Notes: generated by a model not told the origin, from the letters alone. DNA of 64,000 nucleotides from Priestia megaterium (GCF_023824195.1 NZ_CP085442.1:1340001-1404000), one strand, 5' to 3'. Positions 19,424 through 28,959 are shown, counted from the stretch's first letter. A program made the numbers and translations.

Positions 19424-20043
19424 TGGAGACTGAACAAAAGCTAACTGCTGAAACTTTCCCTGCTTCGCCTGAAAAAGCAACGCTTGAAGGGAAAAATAAA
19501 TTTACTGGCTTTTGGCTCTTTTTAGGCGGAGAGACGGTTTTGTTTGCTTCACTTTTTGCTACTTATTTAGCTTTGCGTAATTCAACGATGTCAGGACCTA
19601 AGCCAGAAGAATTGTTTGATATTAAGCTTGTTTTTGCAGCCACCATGATTTTATTAACAAGTTCACTAACAAGCGTATATGCTATGTATCATATGAAGAA
19701 TTTTGAATTTAAAAAGATGCAGCTATGGTTAGGCGTTACGTGGCTTTTAGGTTTAGCTTTTTTAGGACTAGAAATTTATGAGTTCAGGCATTATGTTCAT
19801 GAAGGACATACGTTTACAAGCAGCGCATTCGGTTCTTCTTTCTACGCGCTGGTTGGGACACACGGAGCTCACGTAACGTTCGGATTGCTTTGGATTGGTT
19901 CTTTGATGATTCGAAATGCGAAGCGGGGGTTAAACTTATATAACGCTCCTAAATATTATGTCGCAAGTTTATACTGGCACTTTATCGATGTTGTGTGGGT
20001 CTTTATTTTCACGGTCGTATATTTAATGGGAATGGTGGGATAA
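19423..20043 (+). CDS. ctaE: CtaE, cytochrome c oxidase subunit III
   Basis: A 206-residue five-helix subunit III. Typical features are the early GFWLFLGGETVLFASLFATYLALR, read as residues 28-51, the conserved HGAHVTFGLLWIG segment, and the final YWHFIDVVWVFIFTVVYL helix. Subunit III stabilises subunit I and sustains proton uptake. The ATG overlaps the ctaD stop, with AAGGAGG inside the end of ctaD. Confidence 0.97.
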   Translation: METEQKLTAETFPASPEKATLEGKNKFTGFWLFLGGETVLFASLFATYLALRNSTMSGPKPEELFDIKLVFAATMILLTSSLTSVYAMYHMKNFEFKKMQLWLGVTWLLGLAFLGLEIYEFRHYVHEGHTFTSSAFGSSFYALVGTHGAHVTFGLLWIGSLMIRNAKRGLNLYNAPKYYVASLYWHFIDVVWVFIFTVVYLMGMVG

Positions 20044-20047
20044 GCTG

Positions 20048-20380
20048 ATGACGACAAATCAATCAAACTCAGATAACCCAAGGCTCAATTTAGATTATCG
20101 TAAGAAAAGAAACGCAGAAGATATGAAGATGCAAGTTATCTCTTTTGTGATGATGTTGTTTTTAACACTAATTGCTTTTTTTGCGGTTTATCAAGAGTTT
20201 AGCGGATGGTACATTATGCCGGTGATTGTGCTCTTGGCGGTTGTTCAAGTCATCTTTCAACTTTATTATTTCATGCATATGAACCACAAAGGACATACCA
20301 TACCAGCATTTTTCTTGTATTCAGGTGTATTGGTAGCTCTTTTAACCATTTTAGCTTTTGTAACCATTATTTGGTGGTAA
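20048..20380 (+). CDS. ctaF: CtaF, cytochrome c oxidase subunit IV
   Basis: A 110-residue small subunit with a polar N-terminus and three helices (about 27-47, 53-73 and 83-108). LYYFMHMNHKGH in the second loop is typical of the bacterial cytochrome oxidase subunit IV family. It starts 4 nt after ctaE and helps assemble the CuB centre in related oxidases. Confidence 0.95.
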   Translation: MTTNQSNSDNPRLNLDYRKKRNAEDMKMQVISFVMMLFLTLIAFFAVYQEFSGWYIMPVIVLLAVVQVIFQLYYFMHMNHKGHTIPAFFLYSGVLVALLTILAFVTIIWW

Positions 20381-20383
20381 AGA

Positions 20384-20410
20384 GAAGGGCTGGCATGCGC
20401 CAGTCCTTTT
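20384..20410 (+). terminator. Weak terminator or attenuator between ctaF and ctaG
   Basis: Arms AAGGGCTGGC and GCCAGTCCTTTT with a 4-nt loop directly after the ctaF stop. It is probably partial, reducing ctaG expression relative to the structural genes. Confidence 0.6.
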
Positions 20411-20437
20411 CATCATCTGTAGAAGGAGGAATAGACG

Positions 20438-21376
20438 TTGATTAACAATTTGCAGATGTTTGGTTTTGAAGCACTTTGGAGTCCTTACTATTTTTTAACC
20501 ATTTGTCTGGTGACCGTCTTATATTTTTTCATCGTTGGTAGATGGAGAGGGAATTTTATAGGAGCGGAGGCTGTAAGCAGAAAAACAAAAGCGTATTTTG
20601 TTATCAGCATGGTTCTTTTATATATATGTAAAGGAGGACCCGTAGATTTACTAGGGCATTTTATGTTTAGTGCTCATATGACGCAAATGGCAATCGTTTA
20701 CTTGGTGATTCCTCCGCTTTTTATTTTAGGAATTCCGCCGTGGTTAGCTCGTTCTGTTATTTATGTAAGAGGGGTTAAACCTGTTTTTAAATTCTTTACA
20801 AAGCCCTTAATTGCTCTACTATTATTTAATGGGTTATTCTCTTTGTATCATATTCCGCTGCTTTTTGATTTTATTAAAACGGATATGACGCTCCACGGAA
20901 TAGTGAGTGTTGTATTATTTATCGCTGCATTTTGTATGTGGTGGCCACTCGTTAATCAGCTAGAAGAAGAACAAACGCTAAGTTCTTTAAAAAAGCTTGG
21001 GTATATTTTTGCAGATGGCGTACTCCTTACTCCAGCGTGCGCGCTGATTATTTTTGCAAATCACTCTTTATATGCGACGTATACAGACTCAAGCGCTTGG
21101 GTACAAGCTCTTTCTCTTTGTGTACCGCCTTCTATGATTGCAAGTTTAGGGCAGCTTGCTCCCGAGATGTTTAATACACTGCCTCCCGTGGAAGATCAGC
21201 AGCTAGGCGGCGTTATTATGAAGATCATTCAAGAAATTGTGTATGGAACGGTTTTAGGCTTTATTTTTTTTCAGTGGGCTCGAAAAGAACGAGAGAAAGA
21301 TACGTACATGCCTGATTTTAGTGAACGTCAAGATATAAAATCAAAGGAGATTCCATCTACTCCTCCCTTGAAGTAA
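20438..21376 (+). CDS. ctaG: CtaG, cytochrome c oxidase assembly factor
   Basis: A 312-residue protein with about seven helices of the bacterial CtaG (caa3_CtaG) family, required for functional cytochrome caa3 in B. subtilis and thought to help copper insertion. Characteristic pieces are [18 protein letters not shown] (about 67-84) with His residues, and [10 protein letters not shown]. The start is TTG, 8 nt after GGAGG. Last gene of the cta operon. Confidence 0.93.
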   Translation: MINNLQMFGFEALWSPYYFLTICLVTVLYFFIVGRWRGNFIGAEAVSRKTKAYFVISMVLLYICKGGPVDLLGHFMFSAHMTQMAIVYLVIPPLFILGIPPWLARSVIYVRGVKPVFKFFTKPLIALLLFNGLFSLYHIPLLFDFIKTDMTLHGIVSVVLFIAAFCMWWPLVNQLEEEQTLSSLKKLGYIFADGVLLTPACALIIFANHSLYATYTDSSAWVQALSLCVPPSMIASLGQLAPEMFNTLPPVEDQQLGGVIMKIIQEIVYGTVLGFIFFQWARKEREKDTYMPDFSERQDIKSKEIPSTPPLK

Positions 21377-21380
21377 AAAC

Positions 21381-21696
21381 AGATTGCGACATAACTACAT
21401 CAATCCAATCTAAAGACAAACAAATGGGATAAAGGAGCTGAACCGCTTGTGACACCGCTGTTGATTTCCGTGCAAGGCTTTGCTTTCCGCAGGCGGCCGA
21501 TGAACCTCCTCGTTCGGGGTCTCACCTGTTCCGCTTTTCCCACAGGAGTCTTCGCCTTGCTCTCCAATCAACAGCTAGAAGCAGCTACACGAAACCTACG
21601 TTCAATATGACAACAAAAAACGAACTACCAATCAATAATTTTGATTAGTAGTTCGCATTTAACTTCAACTAACATACTTTTGTCTCAGCCTCTTTT
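21381..21696 (+). repeat. Dispersed non-coding repeat, copy A
   Basis: About 316 bp between the convergent ctaG and yugN. It shares most of its length with copies at 59039-59333 and 62701-63054, in the same orientation. The ends are related inverted sequences: near GACATAACTA on the left and GTCTCAGCCTCTTTT on the right. A 3' hairpin has arms CGAACTACCAATCA and TGATTAGTAGTTCG. Relative to copy C it lacks 13 nt in the GC-rich centre. Confidence 0.85.
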
Positions 21697-21700
21697 ACTT

Positions 21701-22060
21701 CTATAGCTGAACGGTTTCAAGCTGTGATTTGATTTGTGTTAATATCTTTTCACACTGTTCTACAAGGGATGGCGGGAAATATTCTCTGTCTCCATATTCT
21801 ACACCGTGAGGATAATAATGTTTGCCTAGTAGAGGTGTCATAAGGTGAATAACAGCATGCCTGCCCCCTACATCGCCTGAAATAGCATGTCCTTGGACTC
21901 GCAAATAGAAGGCATCCCGCTGAAACTCGAATTTTCGATCGTACGTGACGCGTTCATAATCCCATTGTCCGGCGCGGACCAGACCAAATTGATGCATAAT
22001 CTCATCTAATAAATCTAAATCAATCTTTAATGAATCAAATTTTGCATATTCAAATTTCAT
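21701..22060 (-). CDS. yugN: YugN-like family protein
   Basis: A 119-residue soluble protein resembling the YugN family of bacilli, with conserved features such as LVRAGQWDYERVTYDRKFE and GRHAVIHLMTPLLGKHYYPHG, each short of twenty residues apart from the join. Function unknown. GGGAGGGAG precedes the ATG. It faces ctaG across repeat copy A. Confidence 0.75.
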   Translation of the reverse strand: MKFEYAKFDSLKIDLDLLDEIMHQFGLVRAGQWDYERVTYDRKFEFQRDAFYLRVQGHAISGDVGGRHAVIHLMTPLLGKHYYPHGVEYGDREYFPPSLVEQCEKILTQIKSQLETVQL

Positions 22061-22245
22061 ATGAACTCCCTCCCAAAACAGATATACCCCAACTAAATCA
22101 TAAGCCGAATGGATAAAACTTGCAATATCTAATAAGGAAAAATGTAAACGTTATCTATTTTTATTTAAACGTTTTAAATACGAAAGTTTACTAAAAAGTT
22201 GGTCACACTATAAAACGAACACACTATGTAAAGGAGGATAAAACA

Positions 22246-22665
22246 ATGAAAACTGTACAAGAGGTAATGACAGCTGATACGGAAACATGCACCACGCTCG
22301 ATAACGTATATGAAGTGGCAGTGAAAATGAAGGAATGGAATGTAGGCGCAATTCCAATTGTCGATAAGGATCAGCTAGTAGGAATGATTACAGATCGAGA
22401 CTTAGTTATAAGAGGCATTGCAGAAAAGAAGCCAAATTCAAGTAAAGTAACGGATGTTATGAGTGAAGAGCTTATAACTATTACAGCGGAAGCCTCTGTA
22501 GATGAAGCTTCTAAGCTTATGGCTCAACATCAAATCCGTCGTCTTCCTGTTGTGGAAAATCAAAAGCTAGTAGGGATTGTATCGCTAGGTGATTTATCAA
22601 CGTTTCGCTATGCAAATGAACGTGCAGGAGAAGCTCTCTCAGACATTTCAGAACAAACGCATTAA
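22246..22665 (+). CDS. ylbB: YlbB, tandem CBS-domain protein
   Basis: A 139-residue protein made of two CBS motifs (about 8-60 and 70-125), for example VGAIPIVDKDQLVGMITDRD and IRRLPVVENQKLVGIVSLGD. CBS pairs bind adenine nucleotides and regulate partners; none is fused here. AAAGGAGG lies 8 nt before the ATG. Position after the cta operon matches B. subtilis ylbB; a ylbA-like gene is not seen. Confidence 0.88.
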   Translation: MKTVQEVMTADTETCTTLDNVYEVAVKMKEWNVGAIPIVDKDQLVGMITDRDLVIRGIAEKKPNSSKVTDVMSEELITITAEASVDEASKLMAQHQIRRLPVVENQKLVGIVSLGDLSTFRYANERAGEALSDISEQTH

Positions 22666-22671
22666 AAAGCG

Positions 22672-22716
22672 AAAGCCAACTGTTTGCAGTATATTCGTAA
22701 ATAGTTGGCTTTTTCT
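22672..22716 (+). terminator. Intrinsic terminator of ylbB
   Basis: Arms AAAGCCAACTGTTT and AAATAGTTGGCTTT with one mismatch, followed by TTTTCTTTT. Confidence 0.85.
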
Positions 22717-22822
22717 TTTGTTTCCTTTATACCAATAGCTATTTTTTTTTGAATGCATGTATAATAGAGATAAAAATAAGTTAAACAGGTAAAGAAAACA
22801 GGTGTAAGGAGAGGAAGAAAAG

Positions 22823-23872
22823 CTGAAAAAAGTTATTTTTATTCTCGTATTAATAGTGGCATTTGTATACGCGGAGGATTATTTACCTCAGCTAGAGAAA
22901 TATCTAACGGGTCAAAATATTGAGCAAAATCAAACGGATTCCAAAAGTCAGCCTACACAAGAAGTGGCTTCTTATGAAAAACAAAGTGAAAATATGATGA
23001 GACTCATTGGAGATCATTCAGAACAGTTAATTGGAATGCTTGGAGAGCCGGATCGTATTGATTCTTCTGCATATGGATATGACTGGTGGATTTACAAAAA
23101 GAATCGTCAAACGTATGCGCAGGTAGGAGTAGAAAATAATCAAGTCGTATCTGTATACGTCATTGGTTCAAAAACAAATACAGATCCTTTTGAGATTGGT
23201 GAGAAGCGAGAAGAAGTAGAAAAAAGAGTTTCACTTTCATCCGGACTCACGCTTCAAAAAGACGGAAATGAATACCGATTTCGTCTGAGTGAAGAGGATA
23301 TGAAAATGCGCCCAATTATTAAATATGGAGATGTATACGTCCAACTATATTTTGATCAGTTCCTTAATACAATCTCAAGTATTCGAATTATGGACATGGA
23401 CACGCTATTAAAACAGCGTCCGTACGAAATTGTTTATCGCGGCGAGCTTCCAACAGCTCCGTCATTGACCTCGGAGGAGTGGAAAAGTGTACAAGAAGGA
23501 GAAGAACAGCAAATTATCGATATTACAAATGTAATTCGAGACCGGTTTCAGCTGTCACCTTTAGCTTGGGACGAAGCCACTGCCGGAGTAGCATATTTAC
23601 ACAGCAAAGAAATGAGCGACTTAAACTATTTCTCTCACGTTTCACCAGCACAAGGTGATTTAGGCAACCGTCTGCAAAAAGGCGATGTAGTATATCGTAT
23701 CGCAGGCGAAAATATTGCCTCGAATTATCATGATGGAATCGCTGCGGTTGAAGGGTGGCTTAATAGTGAGGGACATCGTAAGGCTTTACTCAATAAAGAG
23801 TTTACGCGTCTTGGTGTAGGTGTATATGAGAAATATTATACGCAAAACTTTATCACTCCGATGAATGAATAG
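22823..23872 (+). CDS. ylbC: YlbC, CAP/SCP-domain secreted or anchored protein
   Basis: A 349-residue protein if translation begins at CTG 22823, which gives an N-terminal hydrophobic segment KKVIFILVLIVAFVYAE. AAGGAGAGG lies 8 nt upstream. The next usual start, GTG 22856, would remove most of that segment and has no such site. Residues about 60-210 form the CAP-associated domain; the C-terminal CAP/SCP domain (about 225-345) has LHSKEMSDLNYFSH, IAGENIA and the ending NFITPM. Probably extracytoplasmic; function unproven. Confidence 0.85.
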   Translation: MKKVIFILVLIVAFVYAEDYLPQLEKYLTGQNIEQNQTDSKSQPTQEVASYEKQSENMMRLIGDHSEQLIGMLGEPDRIDSSAYGYDWWIYKKNRQTYAQVGVENNQVVSVYVIGSKTNTDPFEIGEKREEVEKRVSLSSGLTLQKDGNEYRFRLSEEDMKMRPIIKYGDVYVQLYFDQFLNTISSIRIMDMDTLLKQRPYEIVYRGELPTAPSLTSEEWKSVQEGEEQQIIDITNVIRDRFQLSPLAWDEATAGVAYLHSKEMSDLNYFSHVSPAQGDLGNRLQKGDVVYRIAGENIASNYHDGIAAVEGWLNSEGHRKALLNKEFTRLGVGVYEKYYTQNFITPMNE

Positions 23873-23956
23873 TAAGATTAAAACTTCCTTTTGAAAATAG
23901 GTCTACTCTTGTCCTCTTTCTCATAAGTTTTAGTAGAGGTTAGAGGAGGGACGAGA

Positions 23957-24733
23957 ATGAAAGGAAGAATAGTAGGAATATTGCTCGTACTTTTCTTTGC
24001 ATATACGACTACTGTACATGCAGCTGAAGGGCAGTGGGAAAAGCTTGATAACTTATCTGATCAAACGCTATCGCTTGTAGAGCAAAAGGAGTATAAAGCA
24101 GCCCAACATTTGTTCAGAAACTTTTCGAATGAATTTACCAGTCTCAATACAGCTTCTTTGGGCGTATCGGCCGAAGATATACGTATTTTAACTCTTTGTT
24201 ATGAACAGGTAGAAAGGTCTCTTTTATCTTCTGATTCCAGTGATGAAGAACGTCTTCAAAAAGCTACTCAATTTCGATTATTAGTCGATGCGCTGCACAG
24301 CAAGCATCAGCCTATGTGGACTGAGCTCGAAGGCAGTATGCTAGCAACATTTAATGAGATGCGAAATGAAGCGGTAAAAGGAGAACAAGCGGCTTATGAA
24401 GCGCAGCTTAAGCAATTTTTGAAGGAATATGATATGATCTTACCGAGCGCGCAGGTAGACGTGTCGTCTGCCTACGTACAGCGTGTGAGCGCGGACGTTC
24501 ACTTTTTACAAACTGAAGGAACGCTAAGTGAGATTAACGATGAGCAGTTTAACCAAATGGAACAAAACTTAAAAGATTTTTTTGAACAAGTAAAAGAAAA
24601 TCGTACAGACCCGTCTTTTATTTGGGTTACAATTACCACCGGAAGTATTATTATTGCTACACTTTTTTATGTAGGAGCGCGAAAATATTTCGCTGACCAG
24701 AAAAGAAAGTCAGCTAGAGGGCGTAATGATTGA
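23957..24733 (+). CDS. ypjB: YpjB, sporulation-associated membrane protein
   Basis: A 258-residue protein with an N-terminal signal sequence (about 1-23, ending VHAA), a long helical extracellular part rich in Glu and Gln, one transmembrane helix at about 223-242 and a short basic tail. This layout and length fit YpjB, annotated as a sporulation protein in bacilli. AGAGGAGGG precedes the ATG. It is the first gene of the second synteny block. Confidence 0.82.
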   Translation: MKGRIVGILLVLFFAYTTTVHAAEGQWEKLDNLSDQTLSLVEQKEYKAAQHLFRNFSNEFTSLNTASLGVSAEDIRILTLCYEQVERSLLSSDSSDEERLQKATQFRLLVDALHSKHQPMWTELEGSMLATFNEMRNEAVKGEQAAYEAQLKQFLKEYDMILPSAQVDVSSAYVQRVSADVHFLQTEGTLSEINDEQFNQMEQNLKDFFEQVKENRTDPSFIWVTITTGSIIIATLFYVGARKYFADQKRKSARGRND

Positions 24734-24797
24734 CGTAAAAGCGCAGAATTGTCTAAAATAAAAGAGTAGTCAAACACATAATGAAAGGTGTGGGTAA

Positions 24798-25475
24798 ATG
24801 AGCTTTTTGATTTATTTTCTCATTATTATCCTTGTGCCAATTTGGGCACAGTTTAAGGTGAGAAGTGCTTACAAAAAATATTCACAAGTAAGCAACTCAT
24901 CAGGAATGACAGGTGCAGAAGTAGCAAGAAAAATTTTGGATGAAAACGGGTTGTACAACGTTCACGTAGAGCCTGTAGGCGGATTTTTATCGGATCACTA
25001 CGACCCTCGTTCAAAAGTAATTCGTTTGTCAGAAGACAACTATTATGGAACGTCTGTTGCGGGCGCTGCCGTTGCGGCTCACGAAGTGGGACACGCGATT
25101 CAAGACAAAGAAAACTATTCGTTTTTACGTCTTCGCCACTCGCTTGTGCCGGTGGCAAGCCTTGGATCAAACGCTTCTTGGATTTTAATTATGATTGGAA
25201 TTATCGCGTCGATTAAGCCGTTGCTATTGTTAGGTATTATCTTCATGGCAGCAGCGGTCGTATTCCAAGTTGTAACACTGCCTGTTGAATTTAACGCTTC
25301 AAGCCGAGCGATGACGCAAATCGTCTCAGTCGGAGCAATTCGAAATGACGAAGAGCGCGAGACGCGCAAAGTGCTTAACGCAGCGGCTTTAACATACGTA
25401 GCAGCCGCAGCAGTAGCAGTTCTTGAGTTGGTTCGTTTAATCATGATTTATACCGGAATGAATAACGACGACTAA
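24798..25475 (+). CDS. yugP: YugP-like membrane zinc metallopeptidase
   Basis: A 225-residue membrane protein. Zinc motif HEVGH is at residues 95-99 (AAHEVGHAIQ), followed by two helices, with the distal PVEFNASSRAM segment typical of this neutral zinc metallopeptidase family. An N-terminal helix anchors it. The ATG follows GAAAGGTGTG. B. subtilis YugP has the same length but a different location, so the symbol is by similarity only. Probable protease, substrate unknown. Confidence 0.85.
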   Translation: MSFLIYFLIIILVPIWAQFKVRSAYKKYSQVSNSSGMTGAEVARKILDENGLYNVHVEPVGGFLSDHYDPRSKVIRLSEDNYYGTSVAGAAVAAHEVGHAIQDKENYSFLRLRHSLVPVASLGSNASWILIMIGIIASIKPLLLLGIIFMAAAVVFQVVTLPVEFNASSRAMTQIVSVGAIRNDEERETRKVLNAAALTYVAAAAVAVLELVRLIMIYTGMNNDD

Positions 25476-25477
25476 TA

Positions 25478-25507
25478 AAAAAATACCGCATTAGCGGTAT
25501 TTTTTTA
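25478..25507. terminator. Bidirectional terminator between the metallopeptidase gene and ypjC
   Basis: Perfect arms AAAAAATACCGC and GCGGTATTTTTT with a 4-nt loop, between convergent genes. Confidence 0.92.
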
Positions 25508-26371
25508 TCTTTCAAGCGGTTTTTTATTTTCATCAAGGGTAAATCCTTCACCTAAGACATCATGAACATCGGTAACTGCAACGAATGCGTGTGGATCTAC
25601 AGAAGTAATAACTTGCTTTAAACGGAAAATTTCATTTTTACTAACAACGCAGTATAGCACGTTGGTATCTTGCTTAGAAAAAGAACCTTGCCCTTTTAAA
25701 ATCGTCACGCCTCGATCCATTTCTTTCATAATTTTATCCGATATGGCTTCGTTATGATTCGAAATGATGGTTGCTCCTTTGGCGGCATACGCACCGTCTT
25801 GCATAAAGTCAATAACCCGTGCAGCGACAAAGACTGCAACAAGCGTGTACATAGCTTCTCGGTAGGATAAATAAATGAGAGAGGCACTAATCACAATAAA
25901 GTCAAAAAGAAACATCGTTTTCCCCATATTCCACCCGATATATTTTTGAACAACACGTGCGATGATATCGACTCCTCCTGTTGTTCCTCCAAACCTGAAA
26001 ATAATGCCAAGACCCACTCCAATAAAAACACCGGCAAAAAGAGCTGCTAGAGTCATATCATGACGCAGGGGCATATTCACCGGGAAGCGCTGGAATATCC
26101 ATAAGAATAACGATAAGCTAACGACTCCGAGCATGGTATAAATAAATGCTGTTCTCCCTAATAGTTTCCACCCTACAAAAAACAAAGGAATATTTAACAC
26201 TAAGTTAGAATAAGAGGGATCAATGTTAAATAAGAAAAATAAAAGCAGGGTAATGCCTGTGAATCCACCTTCAGCTAAATTGTTTTGCATGTTAAAATTA
26301 ACAAGTCCAAACGCAAATATGGCAGCACCAAGCAGTATAAAAATAATATTTTTAAATCTGAGACCTTTCAT
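25505..26371 (-). CDS. ypjC: YpjC, YitT-family membrane protein
   Basis: A 288-residue protein with five to six N-terminal helices (about 8-195) and a C-terminal cytosolic DUF2179-type domain (about 200-280). Family signatures are GGFTGITLLLFFLF and RFGGTTGGVDIIARVV in the membrane part and VTILKGQGSFSK in the soluble part. Transport or regulatory role unproven. GGAGGTTTG lies upstream of the ATG. Next to ypjD as in B. subtilis. Confidence 0.88.
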   Translation of the reverse strand: MKGLRFKNIIFILLGAAIFAFGLVNFNMQNNLAEGGFTGITLLLFFLFNIDPSYSNLVLNIPLFFVGWKLLGRTAFIYTMLGVVSLSLFLWIFQRFPVNMPLRHDMTLAALFAGVFIGVGLGIIFRFGGTTGGVDIIARVVQKYIGWNMGKTMFLFDFIVISASLIYLSYREAMYTLVAVFVAARVIDFMQDGAYAAKGATIISNHNEAISDKIMKEMDRGVTILKGQGSFSKQDTNVLYCVVSKNEIFRLKQVITSVDPHAFVAVTDVHDVLGEGFTLDENKKPLER

Positions 26372-26683
26372 ACTTACAAACCTCCTATGACCGTTTTTGC
26401 ACTACCTTATCATAAAGGAATATATTTCATTTCGTAAATAACTATCGAAAAGATTTTTGAAAATAGTAAAAAGTGATGATGTTTCTTCTAGTGCTATGTA
26501 TTAGTAGTATCCTCAATTCGTAAAATATAGACAGATTTTTGAGAATTAAGGGAAACGTGAGGAATATTGTGAAAGAGCATCTCACAAAGGCTTGGTAAGA
26601 AGAAGTAATTACACTAAATAATTTGAAGTAAAGATGTTATAATAGTAAGCTGAGTGTACTTCTAAAAGAGGTGAAATAAAAAG
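26372..26683. promoter_or_regulatory. Intergenic region with extended -10 promoter of ypjD operon
   Basis: A 312-nt AT-rich gap between divergent ypjC and ypjD. The only clear element is an extended -10, TGTTATAAT at 26635-26643, about 40 nt before ypjD. No gene, repeat or strong hairpin is seen. Confidence 0.45.
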
Positions 26684-27013
26684 ATGTCAAAAAAAACGAT
26701 GGAGCAAATGCAGCAAGAAGTTGATGCATATATTAGCCAATTTAAAGAAGGATATTTTAGTCCTCTTGCTATGCTTGCGCGAATGTCCGAAGAAGTGGGC
26801 GAATTATCGCGCGAAATTAACCACTATTATGGTGAAAAGCCAAAGAAAACGACTGAAGCAGAACGTACGGTCGAAGAAGAAATGGGCGACATTTTATTTG
26901 TATTAATTTGCTTTGCAAATTCATTAAATATTAATTTACAAGAAGCGCATGATCGCGTTATGAATAAATTTAATACGCGTGACAAAGATCGCTGGACGAA
27001 AAAAGAAGACTAA
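26684..27013 (+). CDS. ypjD: YpjD, MazG-like nucleotide pyrophosphohydrolase
   Basis: A 109-residue all-helical protein. The MazG metal motif is present as [12 protein letters not shown] (about residues 34-45) and [16 protein letters not shown] (about 66-81), supplying the acidic Mg2+ ligands. It hydrolyses nucleoside triphosphates or damaged nucleotides in related proteins. GAGGTG precedes the ATG. It leads ypjD-dapB-mgsA-bshB1-bshA-cca-birA, a tightly packed operon. Confidence 0.9.
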   Translation: MSKKTMEQMQQEVDAYISQFKEGYFSPLAMLARMSEEVGELSREINHYYGEKPKKTTEAERTVEEEMGDILFVLICFANSLNINLQEAHDRVMNKFNTRDKDRWTKKED

Positions 27014-27026
27014 GGAGAGAAAAAGA

Positions 27027-27827
27027 ATGGACAAAATTCGAATTGTACTTGCAGGACCAAGAGGTCGTATGGGAAAAGAAGCTGTATTATTAATAGAAGA
27101 AACAGAGCATTTTGAATTAGTAGCAGCGGTAGATCGTATCAATGAAGGAAAATACATAAGTGATATTGAAGGAATGCCAAATGTACAAGCGCCAATCTAC
27201 ACGGATATTGAAAAATGTTTTCAAGACGTTAAGGCAGATGTTTTAGTTGATTTGACAACACCTGAAATTGGGCGCGTTCATACTAAAACAGCCCTAACAT
27301 ATGGAGTAAGACCTGTTGTAGGAACAACTGGCTTTTCAGAAGAAGATTTAAAAGAATTAAAGCAGCTTGCTGAAGAGAAGGAACTTGGCTGTATCATTGC
27401 ACCTAATTTTGCGATTGGCGCTATTTTAATGATGAAGTTTTCACAAATGGCAGCAAAATACTTTGATGATGTTGAGATTATTGAAATGCATCACGATCAA
27501 AAGTTAGATGCACCATCAGGAACAGGCTTAAAAACAGCGGAGCTTATCAGTGAAGTTCGTGAAGCAAAAAAACAGGGTCATCCTGATGAAAAAGAATTGC
27601 TAGAAGGGGCGCGCGGTGCAGATTATGAAGGAATCCGTCTACATAGCGTACGCCTGCCAGGACTGATTGCTCACCAAGAAGTGATGTTCGGAGGATTTGG
27701 ACAAACATTAAAAATCCGTCATGATTCATACAACCGTGCTTCTTTTATGTCAGGTGTGAAGCTAGCTGTTGATACAGTTATGAACGTAGACACACTTGTA
27801 TATGGATTAGAAAATATTATTGACTAA
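27027..27827 (+). CDS. dapB: 4-hydroxy-tetrahydrodipicolinate reductase
   Basis: Reduces hydroxytetrahydrodipicolinate in the lysine, meso-diaminopimelate and dipicolinate pathway. A 266-residue enzyme with N-terminal Rossmann motif [10 protein letters not shown] and substrate-binding [14 protein letters not shown] (about 155-168). I place the start at ATG 27027: AAGGAGAG precedes it and the product begins [11 protein letters not shown] longer frame beginning at 26979 overlaps ypjD and adds unrelated basic residues. Confidence 0.96.
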   Translation: MDKIRIVLAGPRGRMGKEAVLLIEETEHFELVAAVDRINEGKYISDIEGMPNVQAPIYTDIEKCFQDVKADVLVDLTTPEIGRVHTKTALTYGVRPVVGTTGFSEEDLKELKQLAEEKELGCIIAPNFAIGAILMMKFSQMAAKYFDDVEIIEMHHDQKLDAPSGTGLKTAELISEVREAKKQGHPDEKELLEGARGADYEGIRLHSVRLPGLIAHQEVMFGGFGQTLKIRHDSYNRASFMSGVKLAVDTVMNVDTLVYGLENIID

Positions 27828-27839
27828 GGAGCGAGAAAA

Positions 27840-28238
27840 ATGAAAATCGCCTTAATTGCACATGATAAAAAGAAAAATGATATGGTACAATTCACAACAG
27901 CCTATCAAGCGATTTTACAGGAACATTCGCTGTTCGCAACAGGAACAACAGGAACGCGTATTTCAGAAGCAACAGGTTTGAAGGTTCACCGCTTTCAATC
28001 GGGGCCGCTTGGAGGAGATCAGGAGATAGGAGCTTTAATTGCTCAAAATGAAATGGATATGGTTATTTTTTTCCGCGATCCGTTAACAGCTCAGCCTCAT
28101 GAACCTGATATTTCAGCTCTGATGCGTCTATGTGACGTATATGCGGTTCCTCTTGCAACGAATATGGGAACAGCAGAGATTTTAATTCATGGACTTGAAC
28201 GAGGCGATTTGCATTGGCGTTCAATTATAAAAAAATAG
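27840..28238 (+). CDS. mgsA: Methylglyoxal synthase
   Basis: Converts dihydroxyacetone phosphate to methylglyoxal and phosphate, a glycolytic bypass. A 132-residue protein with phosphate-binding [13 protein letters not shown] and [11 protein letters not shown], and the catalytic Asp region [24 protein letters not shown] precedes the ATG. Its place before the bacillithiol genes fits detoxification of methylglyoxal by bacillithiol. Confidence 0.96.
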   Translation: MKIALIAHDKKKNDMVQFTTAYQAILQEHSLFATGTTGTRISEATGLKVHRFQSGPLGGDQEIGALIAQNEMDMVIFFRDPLTAQPHEPDISALMRLCDVYAVPLATNMGTAEILIHGLERGDLHWRSIIKK

Positions 28239-28248
28239 GGTGAAGATA

Positions 28249-28959
28249 ATGAAAGAAACAATAGATATCCTTGCCTTTGGTGCTCATGCCGATGATGTAG
28301 AAATCGGCATGGGTGGAACCATTGCAAGAATGAGTGAACAAGGTTTGAAGGTAGTTATTTGCGATTTGACGCAAGCTGAACTTTCTTCAAATGGAACGGT
28401 TGGAATTCGAAAACAAGAAGCGTCCAAAGCTGCTGACGTCTTAGGTGTTCATGAGCGAATTCATCTGCATTTGCCAGACAGAGGTTTGTTTTTAAAGCCA
28501 GAGTATATAGCTGAAATTGCATCAGTCATTCGCACGTATCAACCAAGGATTATATTTGCTCCTTACTTTGAAGATCGTCATCCTGATCATGGAAATTGTG
28601 CAAAGCTTGTAGAAGAGGCCATGTTTTCAGCTGGCGTTAAAAATTATATCGATCATAAGAAGCAAAAAGCTCATCGTGCTGAGTCTCTTTATTTCTATAT
28701 GATAAATGGATTTCATAAGCCAGATTTTATCGTAGATGTATCAAGCACGTTTCAAAAGAAAGTAGCTAGTCTAGAGGCTTATGAAAGTCAATTTATAAAA
28801 ACAGCAGATACGTTTGATACGCCGCTGGTAAACGGATATATTGAAACAGTAGAGAGCAGAGAGCGATTATTTGGCAAAGAAGTCGGGGTAGCATACGGTG
28901 AAGGTTTTTTATCTAAAAAACCGATTTTGATGTACGACGATTTAGTAGGTGGAAAATAA
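28249..28959 (+). CDS. bshB1: BshB1, N-acetylglucosaminyl-malate deacetylase
   Basis: Second step of bacillithiol biosynthesis: deacetylates GlcNAc-malate to GlcN-malate. A 236-residue LmbE-like zinc hydrolase with GAHADDVEIGMGGT (zinc-binding His and Asp-Asp) and DRHPDHGNC. The ATG at 28249 is preferred: it gives the B. subtilis length and has GGGTGA 5 nt upstream, whereas GTG 28240 overlaps that site. Confidence 0.94.
   Translation: MKETIDILAFGAHADDVEIGMGGTIARMSEQGLKVVICDLTQAELSSNGTVGIRKQEASKAADVLGVHERIHLHLPDRGLFLKPEYIAEIASVIRTYQPRIIFAPYFEDRHPDHGNCAKLVEEAMFSAGVKNYIDHKKQKAHRAESLYFYMINGFHKPDFIVDVSSTFQKKVASLEAYESQFIKTADTFDTPLVNGYIETVESRERLFGKEVGVAYGEGFLSKKPILMYDDLVGGK

Noticed and set aside
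21381..21696. Repeat copies as remnants of an insertion sequence
   Set aside because: No transposase fragment or clear target duplication is visible; termini are only imperfectly inverted. A MITE-like origin remains possible and is treated as a finding.
24853..25444. Minus-strand frames of 105 and 109 codons opposite the metallopeptidase gene
   Set aside because: They overlap a well-supported zinc metallopeptidase gene and show no ribosome-binding site or protein signature.
26372..26683. Possible small gene in the ypjC-ypjD gap
   Set aside because: No open frame with a ribosome-binding site and plausible protein composition was found on either strand.
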